Source: Thermomicrobiales bacterium (lineage in GTDB: Bacteria > Chloroflexota > Limnocylindria > Limnocylindrales > CSP1-4). Taken from it: a stretch of DNA of 5,823 nucleotides. Below, in pieces: positions 1 through 5,586 of this stretch (positions are counted from its first letter, which is position 1; every line of letters starts with the position of its first letter). Both the position numbers and the translations under genes were made by a program. The notes beneath the pieces are model-generated. The model saw only the letters and a list, made by a program, of their open reading frames with translations, did not search any database and was not told the DNA's origin. The stretch covers positions 1 to 5,823 of the forward strand of contig SPCO01000104.1 in the NCBI GenBank assembly GCA_004525275.1, in the 5' to 3' direction.

Positions 1-4
1 CCCC

Positions 5-586
5 TCACGCGGTGGCGGTCGGCACCGGCACCGTCGGTTTCGGGCGGAAGACTCCGTACAGGGCGGCTCCACCGAGCGAACCGAGCGTCGTCATGAAGAC
101 GATCGTGCCGGCCGTTCCGAACTGCTCAGACCAGTAGAAGCCCGTGAATGACGCCGCGTCAGTGACCCCCTCGGCCACCAGATCCGGGCCGCGCCCGGCA
201 GCCACGTATCGCTGGTACACACAGTCGGCACCCACCTGGCAGGTCGGCGCGACCGCCTGGTTGGCCGCGTCAACCCGATTGAAGTCCGGATAGCCGGAGT
301 CGGCGTAGAAAAAGATCGACTTGATCAGGAGCAGGAGGATGGCGACGGTCAGACCCGTCACGAACCCGGCAAAGACGCCATTGACGATGATCTTCGACCA
401 CGGCCCAGCCCTCCGGTCGGAGCGCTGATTCGCGTAGTACCCGATGAGCAGCCCGGACGGGATGGCCAGCACCCAGATGATCCACTCGATCGGGATGATG
501 AGCGTGAAGCTGGCGACGATCGTGATGCCCATGCCGATCCCGACGTAGGCAGCTGTGATCGCGCCGCGGTCGACGAATCGGTTCAC
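5..586 (-). CDS. Four-span integral membrane protein of unknown function, last gene of the gap-pgk-eno operon
   Basis: I do not recognise the family. From the GTG at 586 the protein has 193 residues. Four hydrophobic segments are visible: about 10-31, 33-52, 66-93 and 158-180. A polar loop of about 65 residues (94-157) between spans 3 and 4 contains a Cys pair (C116 and C122, in CQVGADC), possibly a disulfide if the loop lies outside. The basic stretch QRSDRR (54-59) between spans 2 and 3 suggests that this loop is cytoplasmic. The tail is rich in Pro, Thr and Val. The frame stays open upstream to a GTG at 670, but that start would overlap the eno C-terminus by 71 nt and add a non-hydrophobic Arg-rich stretch. 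I therefore prefer 586, 13 nt after the eno stop; no good Shine-Dalgarno supports either start. No terminator separates it from eno, so co-transcription is likely. The hydrophobic pattern makes a real gene likely; its function is open. Confidence 0.7.
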   Translation of the reverse strand: MNRFVDRGAITAAYVGIGMGITIVASFTLIIPIEWIIWVLAIPSGLLIGYYANQRSDRRAGPWSKIIVNGVFAGFVTGLTVAILLLLIKSIFFYADSGYPDFNRVDAANQAVAPTCQVGADCVYQRYVAAGRGPDLVAEGVTDAASFTGFYWSEQFGTAGTIVFMTTLGSLGGAALYGVFRPKPTVPVPTATA

Positions 587-599
587 GATGTGTTGGCGC

Positions 600-1928
600 C
601 TACGCTTGGGAGACGGCGCGGAGCGGTGAAGGGAGACCGGCAAGCGCGCTCCGACCCGGGTAGCGCGCACTATCGCCGAGCTCGTCCTCGATCCGCAACA
701 GTCGGTTGTACTTGGCGACCCGTTCCGACCGAGATGGCGCTCCGGTCTTGATCTGGCCGGTGCTCATGGCGACGACGAAGTCGGCGATCGTGGTGTCCTC
801 CGTCTCGCCCGAGCGATGGGACACGACCGCGGACCAGCCGGCCGAGCGCGCCAAGGCGATGGCCTCGATCGTCTCGGTCACGGTCCCGATCTGGTTGAGC
901 TTGATCAGCACCGAGTTGGCCGAGCCCTCCGCGATCCCGCGCGCGATCCGCTCCGTATTCGTCACGAACAGGTCATCGCCGACGATCTGGAGCGTCTGTC
1001 CCAGTCGCTCGGTGAGGAGCTGCCAACCGCTCCAGTCGTCCTCGGCCAGTCCGTCCTCGAGCGACACGATCGGATAGCGGGCAGCCCAATCGACCCACAG
1101 GTCAACGAGCTCCCCGGAATCAAGCGTTCGTCCCTCTTTCTCAAGCACGTAGCGCGTGGGTTTGCCATCGACCCCGGTTCCTGGATCGACCAGCTCGCTG
1201 GTCGCGGGATCGAGCGCGATCGCGATATCGACGCCGGGTCGATACCCCGCCCGCTCGATGGCCCTCAGGATGAGTTCGACGGCGGCCTCGTTCGACGGGA
1301 GGGATGGTGCAAAGCCGCCCTCGTCGCCCTGGCCGCTCGAATGACCGTCCTCGTGGAGGATGGAACGGAGCGCCCAAAAGACCTCCGACCCAGCCCGGAG
1401 GGCGTCTGAGAACGACGCGGCCCCGACCGGCATGACCATGAACTCTTGGAAGTCGGTCGAGTCCTGCGCGTGTTTGCCACCGTTGAGGATGTTGAACATC
1501 GGGACCGGCAGGATCGTGGCGCCGACACCGCCAAGATAGCGATACAAGGGCAGGTCATACGAGGCAGCCGCCGCGTGGGCACAGGCCAGCGAGACACCCA
1601 GGATCGCGTTCGCGCCGAGAACGCCCTTGTTCGGCGTCCCGTCCAGTTCACGGAGGAGCGTGTCGATGCCAGCCTGATCCGCGGCATCCAGACCCAGCAA
1701 CGCGGGCCCGATCGTGTCGGTCACGTTGGCGACCGCCCGCAGCACCCCCTTTCCGCCGAACCGGGACGGGTCCCCGTCCCGCAATTCGACCGCCTCATGA
1801 ACACCGGTAGAGGCCCCGGACGGAACGGCCGCTCGTCCGACCGACCCATCGGCCAGGATGACATCGACCTCGATCGTCGGGTTGCCCCGCGAATCGAGGA
1901 TCTCTCGAGCGTCTACGCCGTCGATCAT
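600..1928 (-). CDS. eno: Enolase (phosphopyruvate hydratase)
   Basis: Enolase (EC 4.2.1.11) interconverts 2-phosphoglycerate and phosphoenolpyruvate in the cytoplasm, using Mg2+. The 442-residue protein is close to the usual 420-435 and looks complete. Visible landmarks are REILDSRGNP (8-17), the mobile loop SGASTG (37-42), NGGKHA (149-154), GDEGG with the proton-shuttling Glu203 (201-205), the Mg ligands Asp240 (ALDPATSE), Glu291 (SLEDGL) and Asp318 (GDDLFVTN), catalytic Lys343 (LIKLNQIG), the signature SHRSGETED (370-378) and IKTGAPSRSER (393-403). The reading frame stays open upstream through the pgk gene, but homology begins at the ATG at 1928, which overlaps the pgk stop as ATGA. No Shine-Dalgarno precedes it, so translational coupling to pgk is likely. 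The C-terminus runs about 20 residues beyond the conserved RIEDELG and is Arg/Ser/Pro-rich. Family assignment is certain. Confidence 0.98.
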   Translation of the reverse strand: MIDGVDAREILDSRGNPTIEVDVILADGSVGRAAVPSGASTGVHEAVELRDGDPSRFGGKGVLRAVANVTDTIGPALLGLDAADQAGIDTLLRELDGTPNKGVLGANAILGVSLACAHAAAASYDLPLYRYLGGVGATILPVPMFNILNGGKHAQDSTDFQEFMVMPVGAASFSDALRAGSEVFWALRSILHEDGHSSGQGDEGGFAPSLPSNEAAVELILRAIERAGYRPGVDIAIALDPATSELVDPGTGVDGKPTRYVLEKEGRTLDSGELVDLWVDWAARYPIVSLEDGLAEDDWSGWQLLTERLGQTLQIVGDDLFVTNTERIARGIAEGSANSVLIKLNQIGTVTETIEAIALARSAGWSAVVSHRSGETEDTTIADFVVAMSTGQIKTGAPSRSERVAKYNRLLRIEDELGDSARYPGRSALAGLPSPLRAVSQA

Positions 1929-3160
1929 CGAACGCGGGCTCGCGACTTGCGCTTGGGTTTGGCCGGAACCGGCCGATCCGGCAGGATGGTCACACCGGGC
2001 AATTCGCGGCCCTCCAGGAACTCGAGTGACGCGCCGCCACCGGTCGAGATGTGGGTCATCCGATCCGCCAGCCCTTGCTGGGTGACCGCTGCCACCGAAT
2101 CTCCACCGCCCACGATGACCGTCGCGCCGCTGTCGGCCCGCTCGGCAAGCATCCGGGCCACCGCTTTGGTGCCATGGGCGAACGACGGGATCTCGAAGAC
2201 GCCCAGCGGCCCATTCCAGAACACGGTCTGAGCGTCGGAGAGGGCCTCGACCATCAAGTCCTGGCTTTCCTTGCCAAGGTCGACGATATGCCACGACGCC
2301 GGGATCTTCTCAGCCTGCAGTGTCTTGTACTCCGTGCCCTGGGTGACTTCCTTGGCCACGATGACATCGATGGGCAGGACGACCCGGACGCCGTTGTTGG
2401 CCGCGCTGGACAGGATCCGCCGGGCATCTTCGACTCGATCCGGCTCGGCCAGACTCTTGCCGATCGCCTTGCCCTGGGCGAGCAGGAATGTGTTGGCCAT
2501 CCCGCCGCCGAGGACGAGGAGGTCGACCTTGGTCAGGAGATGATCGATGACGCCGATCTTGTCGGAGACCTTGGCACCACCGAGGATGGCCGCGAACGGA
2601 CGCACCGGCGCCTCGAGCAGCTTCGAGAGCATCTCGATCTCGCGCTCCATGAGGAGACCGGCGTAGGCCGGCAGGATCTGCGGCACGCCGACCGTCGACG
2701 CGTGGGCTCGATGGGCGGTCCCGAACGCGTCGTTGACGTAGATGTCCGCGTACGAGGCCAGCGCAGCGGCGAAGACCGGGTCGTTCTGCTCCTCCTCGGC
2801 GTGGAACCGGAGGTTCTCGAGCATGAGCACTTCGCCGGGCCGGAGACGTTTGACGGCATCCTCCGTGCCGACGCCGAGGGCATCACCCGTCACCGGGACG
2901 TTGCGCCGCAGGAGCTGGCTCAGGAGCTGACCGACCGGCCGCAGCCGAAGACCATCCTGGACCTTCCCCTTCGGGCGCCCGAGGTGGCTCGCCAGGATGA
3001 CCGAGGCCCCGCCCTGCAAGAGGGCCGCGATCGTCGGGATGGCCGCCCGGACGCGTGAATCGTCGGTGACCTGGCCGTTGGCCAGCGGGACATTGAAGTC
3101 GACCCGGACGAAGACGCGTTTACCGGCAACATCCGCGTCGCGGATCGTGAGCTTGTCCAT
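1925..3160 (-). CDS. pgk: Phosphoglycerate kinase
   Basis: Phosphoglycerate kinase (EC 2.7.2.3) transfers phosphate between 1,3-bisphosphoglycerate and ADP in the cytoplasm, the first ATP-yielding step of glycolysis. The protein has 411 residues, slightly longer than the usual 390-400. The N-terminal substrate domain shows RVDFNVP (19-25), SHLGRPKG (58-65) and ENLRFH. The nucleotide domain shows GGAKVSDKIGVIDHLL, GGGMANTF, FWNGPLGVFE, GGGDSVAAV and the closing STGGGASLEFLEG. The extra length is a basic tail ending in KPKRKSRARVR, after the point where most family members stop. The ATG at 3160 lies 7 nt after the gap stop and has no clear Shine-Dalgarno, so expression probably depends on ribosomes arriving from gap. 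The TGA stop overlaps the eno start by 3 nt. Family and both ends are well supported. Confidence 0.98.
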   Translation of the reverse strand: MDKLTIRDADVAGKRVFVRVDFNVPLANGQVTDDSRVRAAIPTIAALLQGGASVILASHLGRPKGKVQDGLRLRPVGQLLSQLLRRNVPVTGDALGVGTEDAVKRLRPGEVLMLENLRFHAEEEQNDPVFAAALASYADIYVNDAFGTAHRAHASTVGVPQILPAYAGLLMEREIEMLSKLLEAPVRPFAAILGGAKVSDKIGVIDHLLTKVDLLVLGGGMANTFLLAQGKAIGKSLAEPDRVEDARRILSSAANNGVRVVLPIDVIVAKEVTQGTEYKTLQAEKIPASWHIVDLGKESQDLMVEALSDAQTVFWNGPLGVFEIPSFAHGTKAVARMLAERADSGATVIVGGGDSVAAVTQQGLADRMTHISTGGGASLEFLEGRELPGVTILPDRPVPAKPKRKSRARVR

Positions 3161-3167
3161 CAGGCGC

Positions 3168-4187
3168 TCAGGCAGTCACGGGCAAACGCGCGGCGACGAA
3201 GGAAATGAGGTCGGCGACGCGACAGCTGTAGCCCCATTCGTTGTCGTACCAGGAAATGACCTTGACCATCGTGCCGCCGAGGACCATCGTCGATTCAGCG
3301 TCGATGATCGAACTCCGGCTGTCGCCCTTGAAATCCATCGACACCAACGGCTCGTCCGACACGCCGAGGATGCCCTTCATCGGCCCGGCGGCGGCCGACC
3401 GGAACGCCTCGTTGAGCTCCTCGACCGAGGTCGGGCGGCCGACCGTGGCGGTGAAATCGACGACGCTGACGGTCGGTGTCGGGACCCGCAGGCTGAAGCC
3501 GTCGAACTTGCCCTTGAGATCGGGGATGACCAGCGCCAGGGCCTTCGCCGCGCCGGTCGTCGTCGGGATGATGTTCTGTCCTGCGCTGCGCGCCCGGCGG
3601 GGGTCCTTGTGCGCGACATCGAGGATGCGCTGATCGTTCGTATAGCTGTGGATCGTGTTCATCAGCCCGCGCTCGATGGTCACGAGGTCGTGAACGACCT
3701 TCGCCGCTGGAGCCAGGCAGTTCGTCGTGCAGCTCGCGTTGCTGATGATGTCGTGGGCGCCCGGGTCGTAGCGATCCTCGTTGACGCCCAAGACGATGGT
3801 GATGTCCTCATTCTTGGCCGGCGCGCTGATGATGACCTTCCGGGCACCCGCATCGATATGCGCCCGGGCCTTCGTCGCGTCGGTGAAGATGCCCGTGCTT
3901 TCCAGGACGATATCGACACCCAGGTCGGCCCATGGAAGATTCGCCGGGTCCCGCTCGGCAAGGATCTTGATCTCGCGACCGTCGATGATGATCGAGGCCT
4001 CGCCCGCGCTGACCTCTCCCGGGTACGTGCCGTAGGTCGAATCACGTTTGAACAAGAGGGCGTTCATCTCCGGATCGACCAGGTCATTGACCGCCACGAC
4101 CTCGACATCCGGTGCACGCTCGATGAGTGCCTTGAGCGACTGACGACCGATCCGACCGAAGCCGTTGATGCCGACACGCGTAGCCAT
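3168..4187 (-). CDS. gap: Glyceraldehyde-3-phosphate dehydrogenase, type I
   Basis: This enzyme (EC 1.2.1.12 or 1.2.1.59) converts glyceraldehyde-3-phosphate, phosphate and NAD(P)+ to 1,3-bisphosphoglycerate, the substrate of the next gene, pgk. The protein has 339 residues, normal for the family. The Rossmann motif INGFGRIGR spans 7-15 and VAVNDL (32-36) carries Asp35, the acidic residue linked to NAD binding. The active-site motif SNASCTTNC places the nucleophile at Cys153, with catalytic His180 in HSYTNDQ. IPTTTGAAKA, RVPTPTVSVVD and SWYDNEWGYS follow. At the two positions that are Leu-Pro in the NAD-specific Bacillus stearothermophilus enzyme, this protein has Val191-Ala192 (ILDVAHKD), so cofactor choice is uncertain. 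The frame is open 72 codons further upstream, but a perfect AGGAGG six bases before the ATG at 4187 and the conserved MATRVGINGFG start fix this position. It is the first gene of the glycolytic operon. Confidence 0.98.
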   Translation of the reverse strand: MATRVGINGFGRIGRQSLKALIERAPDVEVVAVNDLVDPEMNALLFKRDSTYGTYPGEVSAGEASIIIDGREIKILAERDPANLPWADLGVDIVLESTGIFTDATKARAHIDAGARKVIISAPAKNEDITIVLGVNEDRYDPGAHDIISNASCTTNCLAPAAKVVHDLVTIERGLMNTIHSYTNDQRILDVAHKDPRRARSAGQNIIPTTTGAAKALALVIPDLKGKFDGFSLRVPTPTVSVVDFTATVGRPTSVEELNEAFRSAAAGPMKGILGVSDEPLVSMDFKGDSRSSIIDAESTMVLGGTMVKVISWYDNEWGYSCRVADLISFVAARLPVTA

Positions 4188-4193
4188 GGTGGG

Positions 4194-4199
4194 CCTCCT
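4194..4199 (-). promoter_or_regulatory. Ribosome binding site of gap
   Basis: AGGAGG on the minus strand, six bases before the ATG at 4187. It is a full match to the anti-Shine-Dalgarno core and decides the gap start against the longer open frame. It is the only strong site in this operon; pgk and eno lack one, which suggests that ribosomes enter mainly here. Confidence 0.85.
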
Positions 4200-4208
4200 G
4201 GCAAGATG

Positions 4209-4233
4209 CGCGTCGGGCGGATGTCTCGACGCG
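4209..4233 (-). other. Inverted repeat (hairpin) just upstream of the gap ribosome binding site
   Basis: CGCGTCG (4209-4215) and CGACGCG (4227-4233) are perfect 7-bp arms around an 11-base loop. In the gap mRNA the stem would end nine bases before the Shine-Dalgarno, leaving that site exposed. It may be a leader structure that affects translation or stability, but short GC-rich stems are common by chance in this base composition. Confidence 0.35.
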
Positions 4234-4266
4234 AAAGGTGGGCGAAGTGAACGCGTGCCGGGAGTC

Positions 4267-4293
4267 GTCCGCTCGCGGACATCGGGCCGATGT
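4267..4293 (-). promoter_or_regulatory. Two overlapping inverted repeats in the gap leader; candidate operator or RNA switch element
   Basis: ACATCGG (4279-4285), one central base, then CCGATGT (4287-4293) form a perfect 7+1+7 palindrome, the shape expected for a dimeric repressor site. A second inverted repeat, GTCCG (4267-4271), CTCG, CGGAC (4276-4280), shares two bases with it. As RNA the two hairpins would compete at those shared bases. The element lies about 90 nt before the gap ATG and downstream of the candidate promoter, where an operator or leader structure would act. No regulator gene is nearby, and its function is inferred from symmetry alone. Confidence 0.35.
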
Positions 4294-4335
4294 GGCGCGA
4301 TGAGCGCGGATCCACCCGGTTCCTGCGTCGACACC

Positions 4336-4346
4336 ATCGTACCAAA
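4336..4346 (-). promoter_or_regulatory. Weak candidate promoter (extended -10) for gap-pgk-eno
   Basis: On the minus strand TACGAT (4341-4336) matches four of six -10 positions and is preceded by TGG, an extended -10 element. No good -35 box lies 16-19 bp upstream; the best there is TGTCAG-like. Transcription would start near 4329 and give a leader of about 140 nt that carries the inverted repeats described above. The location, just after the putative udp-unit terminator and before gap, is right, but the match is weak. Confidence 0.3.
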
Positions 4347-4367
4347 GGGACGCCGGACGCCTGACAT

Positions 4368-4400
4368 CGCAGGGCCCCCGCCATCGGCGGGGGCCCTGCG
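4368..4400 (-). terminator. Perfect 15-bp GC-rich hairpin, probable terminator of the udp-DUF5679 unit
   Basis: The arms 4368-4382 and 4386-4400 are perfectly complementary around the three-base loop ATC; 14 of the 15 pairs are G-C. The hairpin begins 26 nt after the stop of the DUF5679 gene and lies before the gap leader, so an end or boundary of the upstream transcript is the natural reading. No T-run follows the stem on the minus strand (the next bases are ATGTCAGG), so it would be a U-less terminator or an mRNA 3' stabiliser. The plus-strand flank after the stem is only mildly T-rich, and no plus-strand gene needs termination here. Confidence 0.6.
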
Positions 4401-4426
4401 CACTGTTCAGTTCTCGTTCGTCGGCG

Positions 4427-4567
4427 TCAGCCGCCGATGCGGAAGACCTTTCCGCCGCAGACCGGGCAGGTGCCCTGGATCGCCGGCTTTCCGTTCTTCA
4501 TCGTGATCTTCTGAGCGTTCTGGACTTCGACCTTCTTCTTGTCCTTGACGCAATAGGCTTCGGCCAT
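4427..4567 (-). CDS. DUF5679 family small zinc-ribbon-like protein
   Basis: This 46-residue protein begins MAEAYCVKDKKK and ends GTCPVCGGKVFRIGG. The pattern AYCVK, KITMKNGKPA, G-T-CPVCG, FRIG is what I recall of DUF5679, a family of very short proteins of unknown function resembling a single zinc ribbon. The second metal knuckle is intact (Cys34-x-x-Cys37), but the first reads Cys6-Val-Lys-Asp9, so one position is Asp rather than Cys. A strong AGGAG lies eight bases before the ATG at 4567. An earlier in-frame ATG at 4618 would add 17 residues without homology and lacks that spacing. It sits 69 nt after udp in the same direction and is followed by a strong hairpin. The protein is soluble and basic; nucleic-acid or ribosome association is a guess from its size and charge. 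Confidence 0.88.
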   Translation of the reverse strand: MAEAYCVKDKKKVEVQNAQKITMKNGKPAIQGTCPVCGGKVFRIGG

Positions 4568-4575
4568 CTGGGCTT

Positions 4576-4580
4576 CTCCT
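4576..4580 (-). promoter_or_regulatory. Ribosome binding site of the DUF5679 gene
   Basis: AGGAG within the purine tract GGAAGAGGAGAAG on the minus strand, eight bases before the ATG at 4567. It selects the 46-residue start over the upstream in-frame ATG at 4618. Confidence 0.8.
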
Positions 4581-4596
4581 CTTCCGTGCGAGTCGG

Positions 4597-4617
4597 TGCG
4601 GGATCCCTTGTCCCGCA
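4597..4617 (-). other. Short intergenic hairpin between udp and the DUF5679 gene
   Basis: TGCGGGA (4597-4603) and TCCCGCA (4611-4617) are perfect 7-bp arms around a 7-base loop, about 20 nt after the udp stop. No T-run follows on the minus strand. It could be a weak attenuator or processing site that sets different levels for udp and the small gene, or chance in GC-rich DNA. Confidence 0.35.
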
Positions 4618-4636
4618 TCCAGTCAACCGCGCTTGA

Positions 4637-5506
4637 TCAGATCGTGTGCTTCCAGAGTGACGGCCGCCAGCGGTCCGTCCCAGCTTCGCGCTTCTGTCGA
4701 TCCATGTCGGCAAGGACGAGGAGGCTCTCGAGCCCCGTCTCGACACACGCCGCCTCGGCCGCGTCCTTTTGTTCGGCGTTGACGAACTCACCCGTCGTCC
4801 GATTGGCAATTACCGCACAGACGACGCCGGCTCGACAGCGGGCAAGGGTCGCGAGGACGAGGAGAGCGGACGCCTCCATCTCGAAGTTCATGACGAGCTG
4901 GCTCGTCATCTCCTTCGCGAGGTCAGGGTAGCGGATGGGCAACTGCGGGATCGGGCGCCCCTGCGCGCCGTAGAACCCGGGGGCCGTGGCCGTGACCCCG
5001 ACGTGGTAGCGGTGTCCGAGCCGCTCCGCCGCCTCGATGAGTGCCGCGACCGTTTCGTAATCGGCTATGGCTGGATATCCCTCGTGGACAAAGAAACTCG
5101 TGGTCGATTCGAGACGCACCGCGCCGGTGGTGATGGTCAAGTCCCCCAGCACCATCTCCGGCTGGAGCCCTCCACTTGTGCCGACTCGGATGAAGGTCGG
5201 TCGCTCCGTGATCGCCAGGATCTCAGCCACGACGATCTCGACGTTGTCCGTGCCGATCCCGGTCGAGACGACCGAGACCCGCTGGCCCTTGTACAGTCCA
5301 GTGACCGAAACGAACTCCCGATTCGAACGCTCGACCTCGACGGATTCGAGGCGTTCACCGATCAGGCTGGTGCGGCCGGGATCACCGGGGAGGAGGATGT
5401 ACTCGGCCAGTTCGCCTGGACCGAGTTCGATGTGGTACTGCCGTTCTCCGGCACGGATCGCGATCCGGCGGTCCGGATGTATGTCGCGAGGATCCGCGTT
5501 CGGCAA
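4637..5506 (-). CDS. udp: Uridine phosphorylase (nucleoside phosphorylase family 1)
   Basis: Uridine phosphorylase (EC 2.4.2.3) splits uridine with phosphate to uracil and ribose-1-phosphate in the cytoplasm, a step of pyrimidine salvage. The 289-residue protein aligns by eye with E. coli Udp. It has His25 (YHIELG, E. coli His8), the phosphate loop LPGDPGR (39-45), Arg63 (SNREF), GIGTDNVEI (83-91), Arg107 and Thr110 (RVGTSG), the uracil-binding pair Gln182 and Arg184 (AQGR), the ribose site FEMEAS with Met210 and Glu211, and IANRTTGEFVNAE near the end. The Gln-x-Arg pair favours uridine over purine nucleosides. About 17 extra N-terminal residues precede the family core. The start is TTG: an in-frame TAA lies 18 nt upstream, no start codon comes between, and the next in-frame ATG (Met118) is far past the phosphate loop. 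A purine-rich AGGGGAG precedes it. Broader specificity for other pyrimidine nucleosides is possible. Confidence 0.95.
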   Translation of the reverse strand: MPNADPRDIHPDRRIAIRAGERQYHIELGPGELAEYILLPGDPGRTSLIGERLESVEVERSNREFVSVTGLYKGQRVSVVSTGIGTDNVEIVVAEILAITERPTFIRVGTSGGLQPEMVLGDLTITTGAVRLESTTSFFVHEGYPAIADYETVAALIEAAERLGHRYHVGVTATAPGFYGAQGRPIPQLPIRYPDLAKEMTSQLVMNFEMEASALLVLATLARCRAGVVCAVIANRTTGEFVNAEQKDAAEAACVETGLESLLVLADMDRQKREAGTDRWRPSLWKHTI

Positions 5507-5511
5507 GACCG

Positions 5512-5518
5512 CTCCCCT
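5512..5518 (-). promoter_or_regulatory. Ribosome binding site that fixes the TTG start of udp
   Basis: AGGGGAG on the minus strand ends five bases before the TTG at 5506. Together with the in-frame TAA at 5524-5522 it leaves TTG as the only start that keeps the substrate-binding His25 and the phosphate loop. Confidence 0.7.
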
Positions 5519-5548
5519 CGCTTAGTGGCTTGCTTCGCTGGCGCGAAA

Positions 5549-5558
5549 CTCGGCCGAG
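5549..5558. promoter_or_regulatory. 10-bp perfect palindrome at the udp transcription start; candidate operator
   Basis: CTCGGCCGAG is fully self-complementary, overlaps the last two bases of the predicted -10 box and covers the expected start of transcription. A repressor bound here would block the promoter. It is short for an operator, and its symmetry does not extend into the flanks. Confidence 0.3.
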
Positions 5559-5586
5559 GATAGACCCGCCTTCTCACGAGCGTCAA
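5557..5586 (-). promoter_or_regulatory. Sigma70-like promoter for udp and the DUF5679 gene
   Basis: On the minus strand TTGACG (5586-5581, five of six to the -35 consensus) is followed after 18 bp by TATCCT (5562-5557, four of six to the -10 consensus). Transcription would start near 5550, giving a leader of about 44 nt. The -35 box overlaps the stop codon of the upstream membrane-anchor gene, so udp can be expressed independently of it. Confidence 0.5.

Noticed and set aside
587..670. Longer form of the membrane protein starting at the GTG at 670
   Set aside because: It would overlap the eno C-terminus by 71 nt and add an Arg-rich, non-hydrophobic stretch; the GTG at 586 fits operon spacing better, though this is not proven.
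1446..2231. Plus-strand open frame of 261 codons across the pgk-eno junction
   Set aside because: Antisense to two real genes, composed of Arg/Asp/Gly repeats typical of shadow frames.
1929..2294. 122-codon N-terminal extension of enolase
   Set aside because: It is the shifted frame of pgk, Arg/Gly-rich and without homology; conserved enolase sequence starts at the ATG at 1928.
2051..3058. Long plus-strand open frame of 335 codons opposite pgk
   Set aside because: It lies wholly antisense to a certain pgk gene; its product is a low-complexity Asp/Arg/Gly-rich string with no domain, as expected for the reverse frame of high-GC coding DNA.
2997..4250. Plus-strand open frame of 417 codons opposite gap
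   Set aside because: Antisense to gap and the pgk start, with Arg/Asp-rich composition and no recognisable motif or ribosome binding site.
4188..4403. 72-codon N-terminal extension of GAPDH
   Set aside because: It runs through the leader and into the terminator hairpin and has no homology; the AGGAGG before 4187 and the conserved MATRVGINGFG start decide the shorter form.
4637..5506. Purine nucleoside phosphorylase (DeoD-like) as the identity of this gene
   Set aside because: The Gln-x-Arg pair in FYGAQGR and the NRTTGEFVNAE block match uridine phosphorylase rather than DeoD, so pyrimidine specificity is favoured.
4769..5563. Plus-strand open frame of 264 codons opposite udp
   Set aside because: Fully antisense to udp and its promoter; no domain or start signal.
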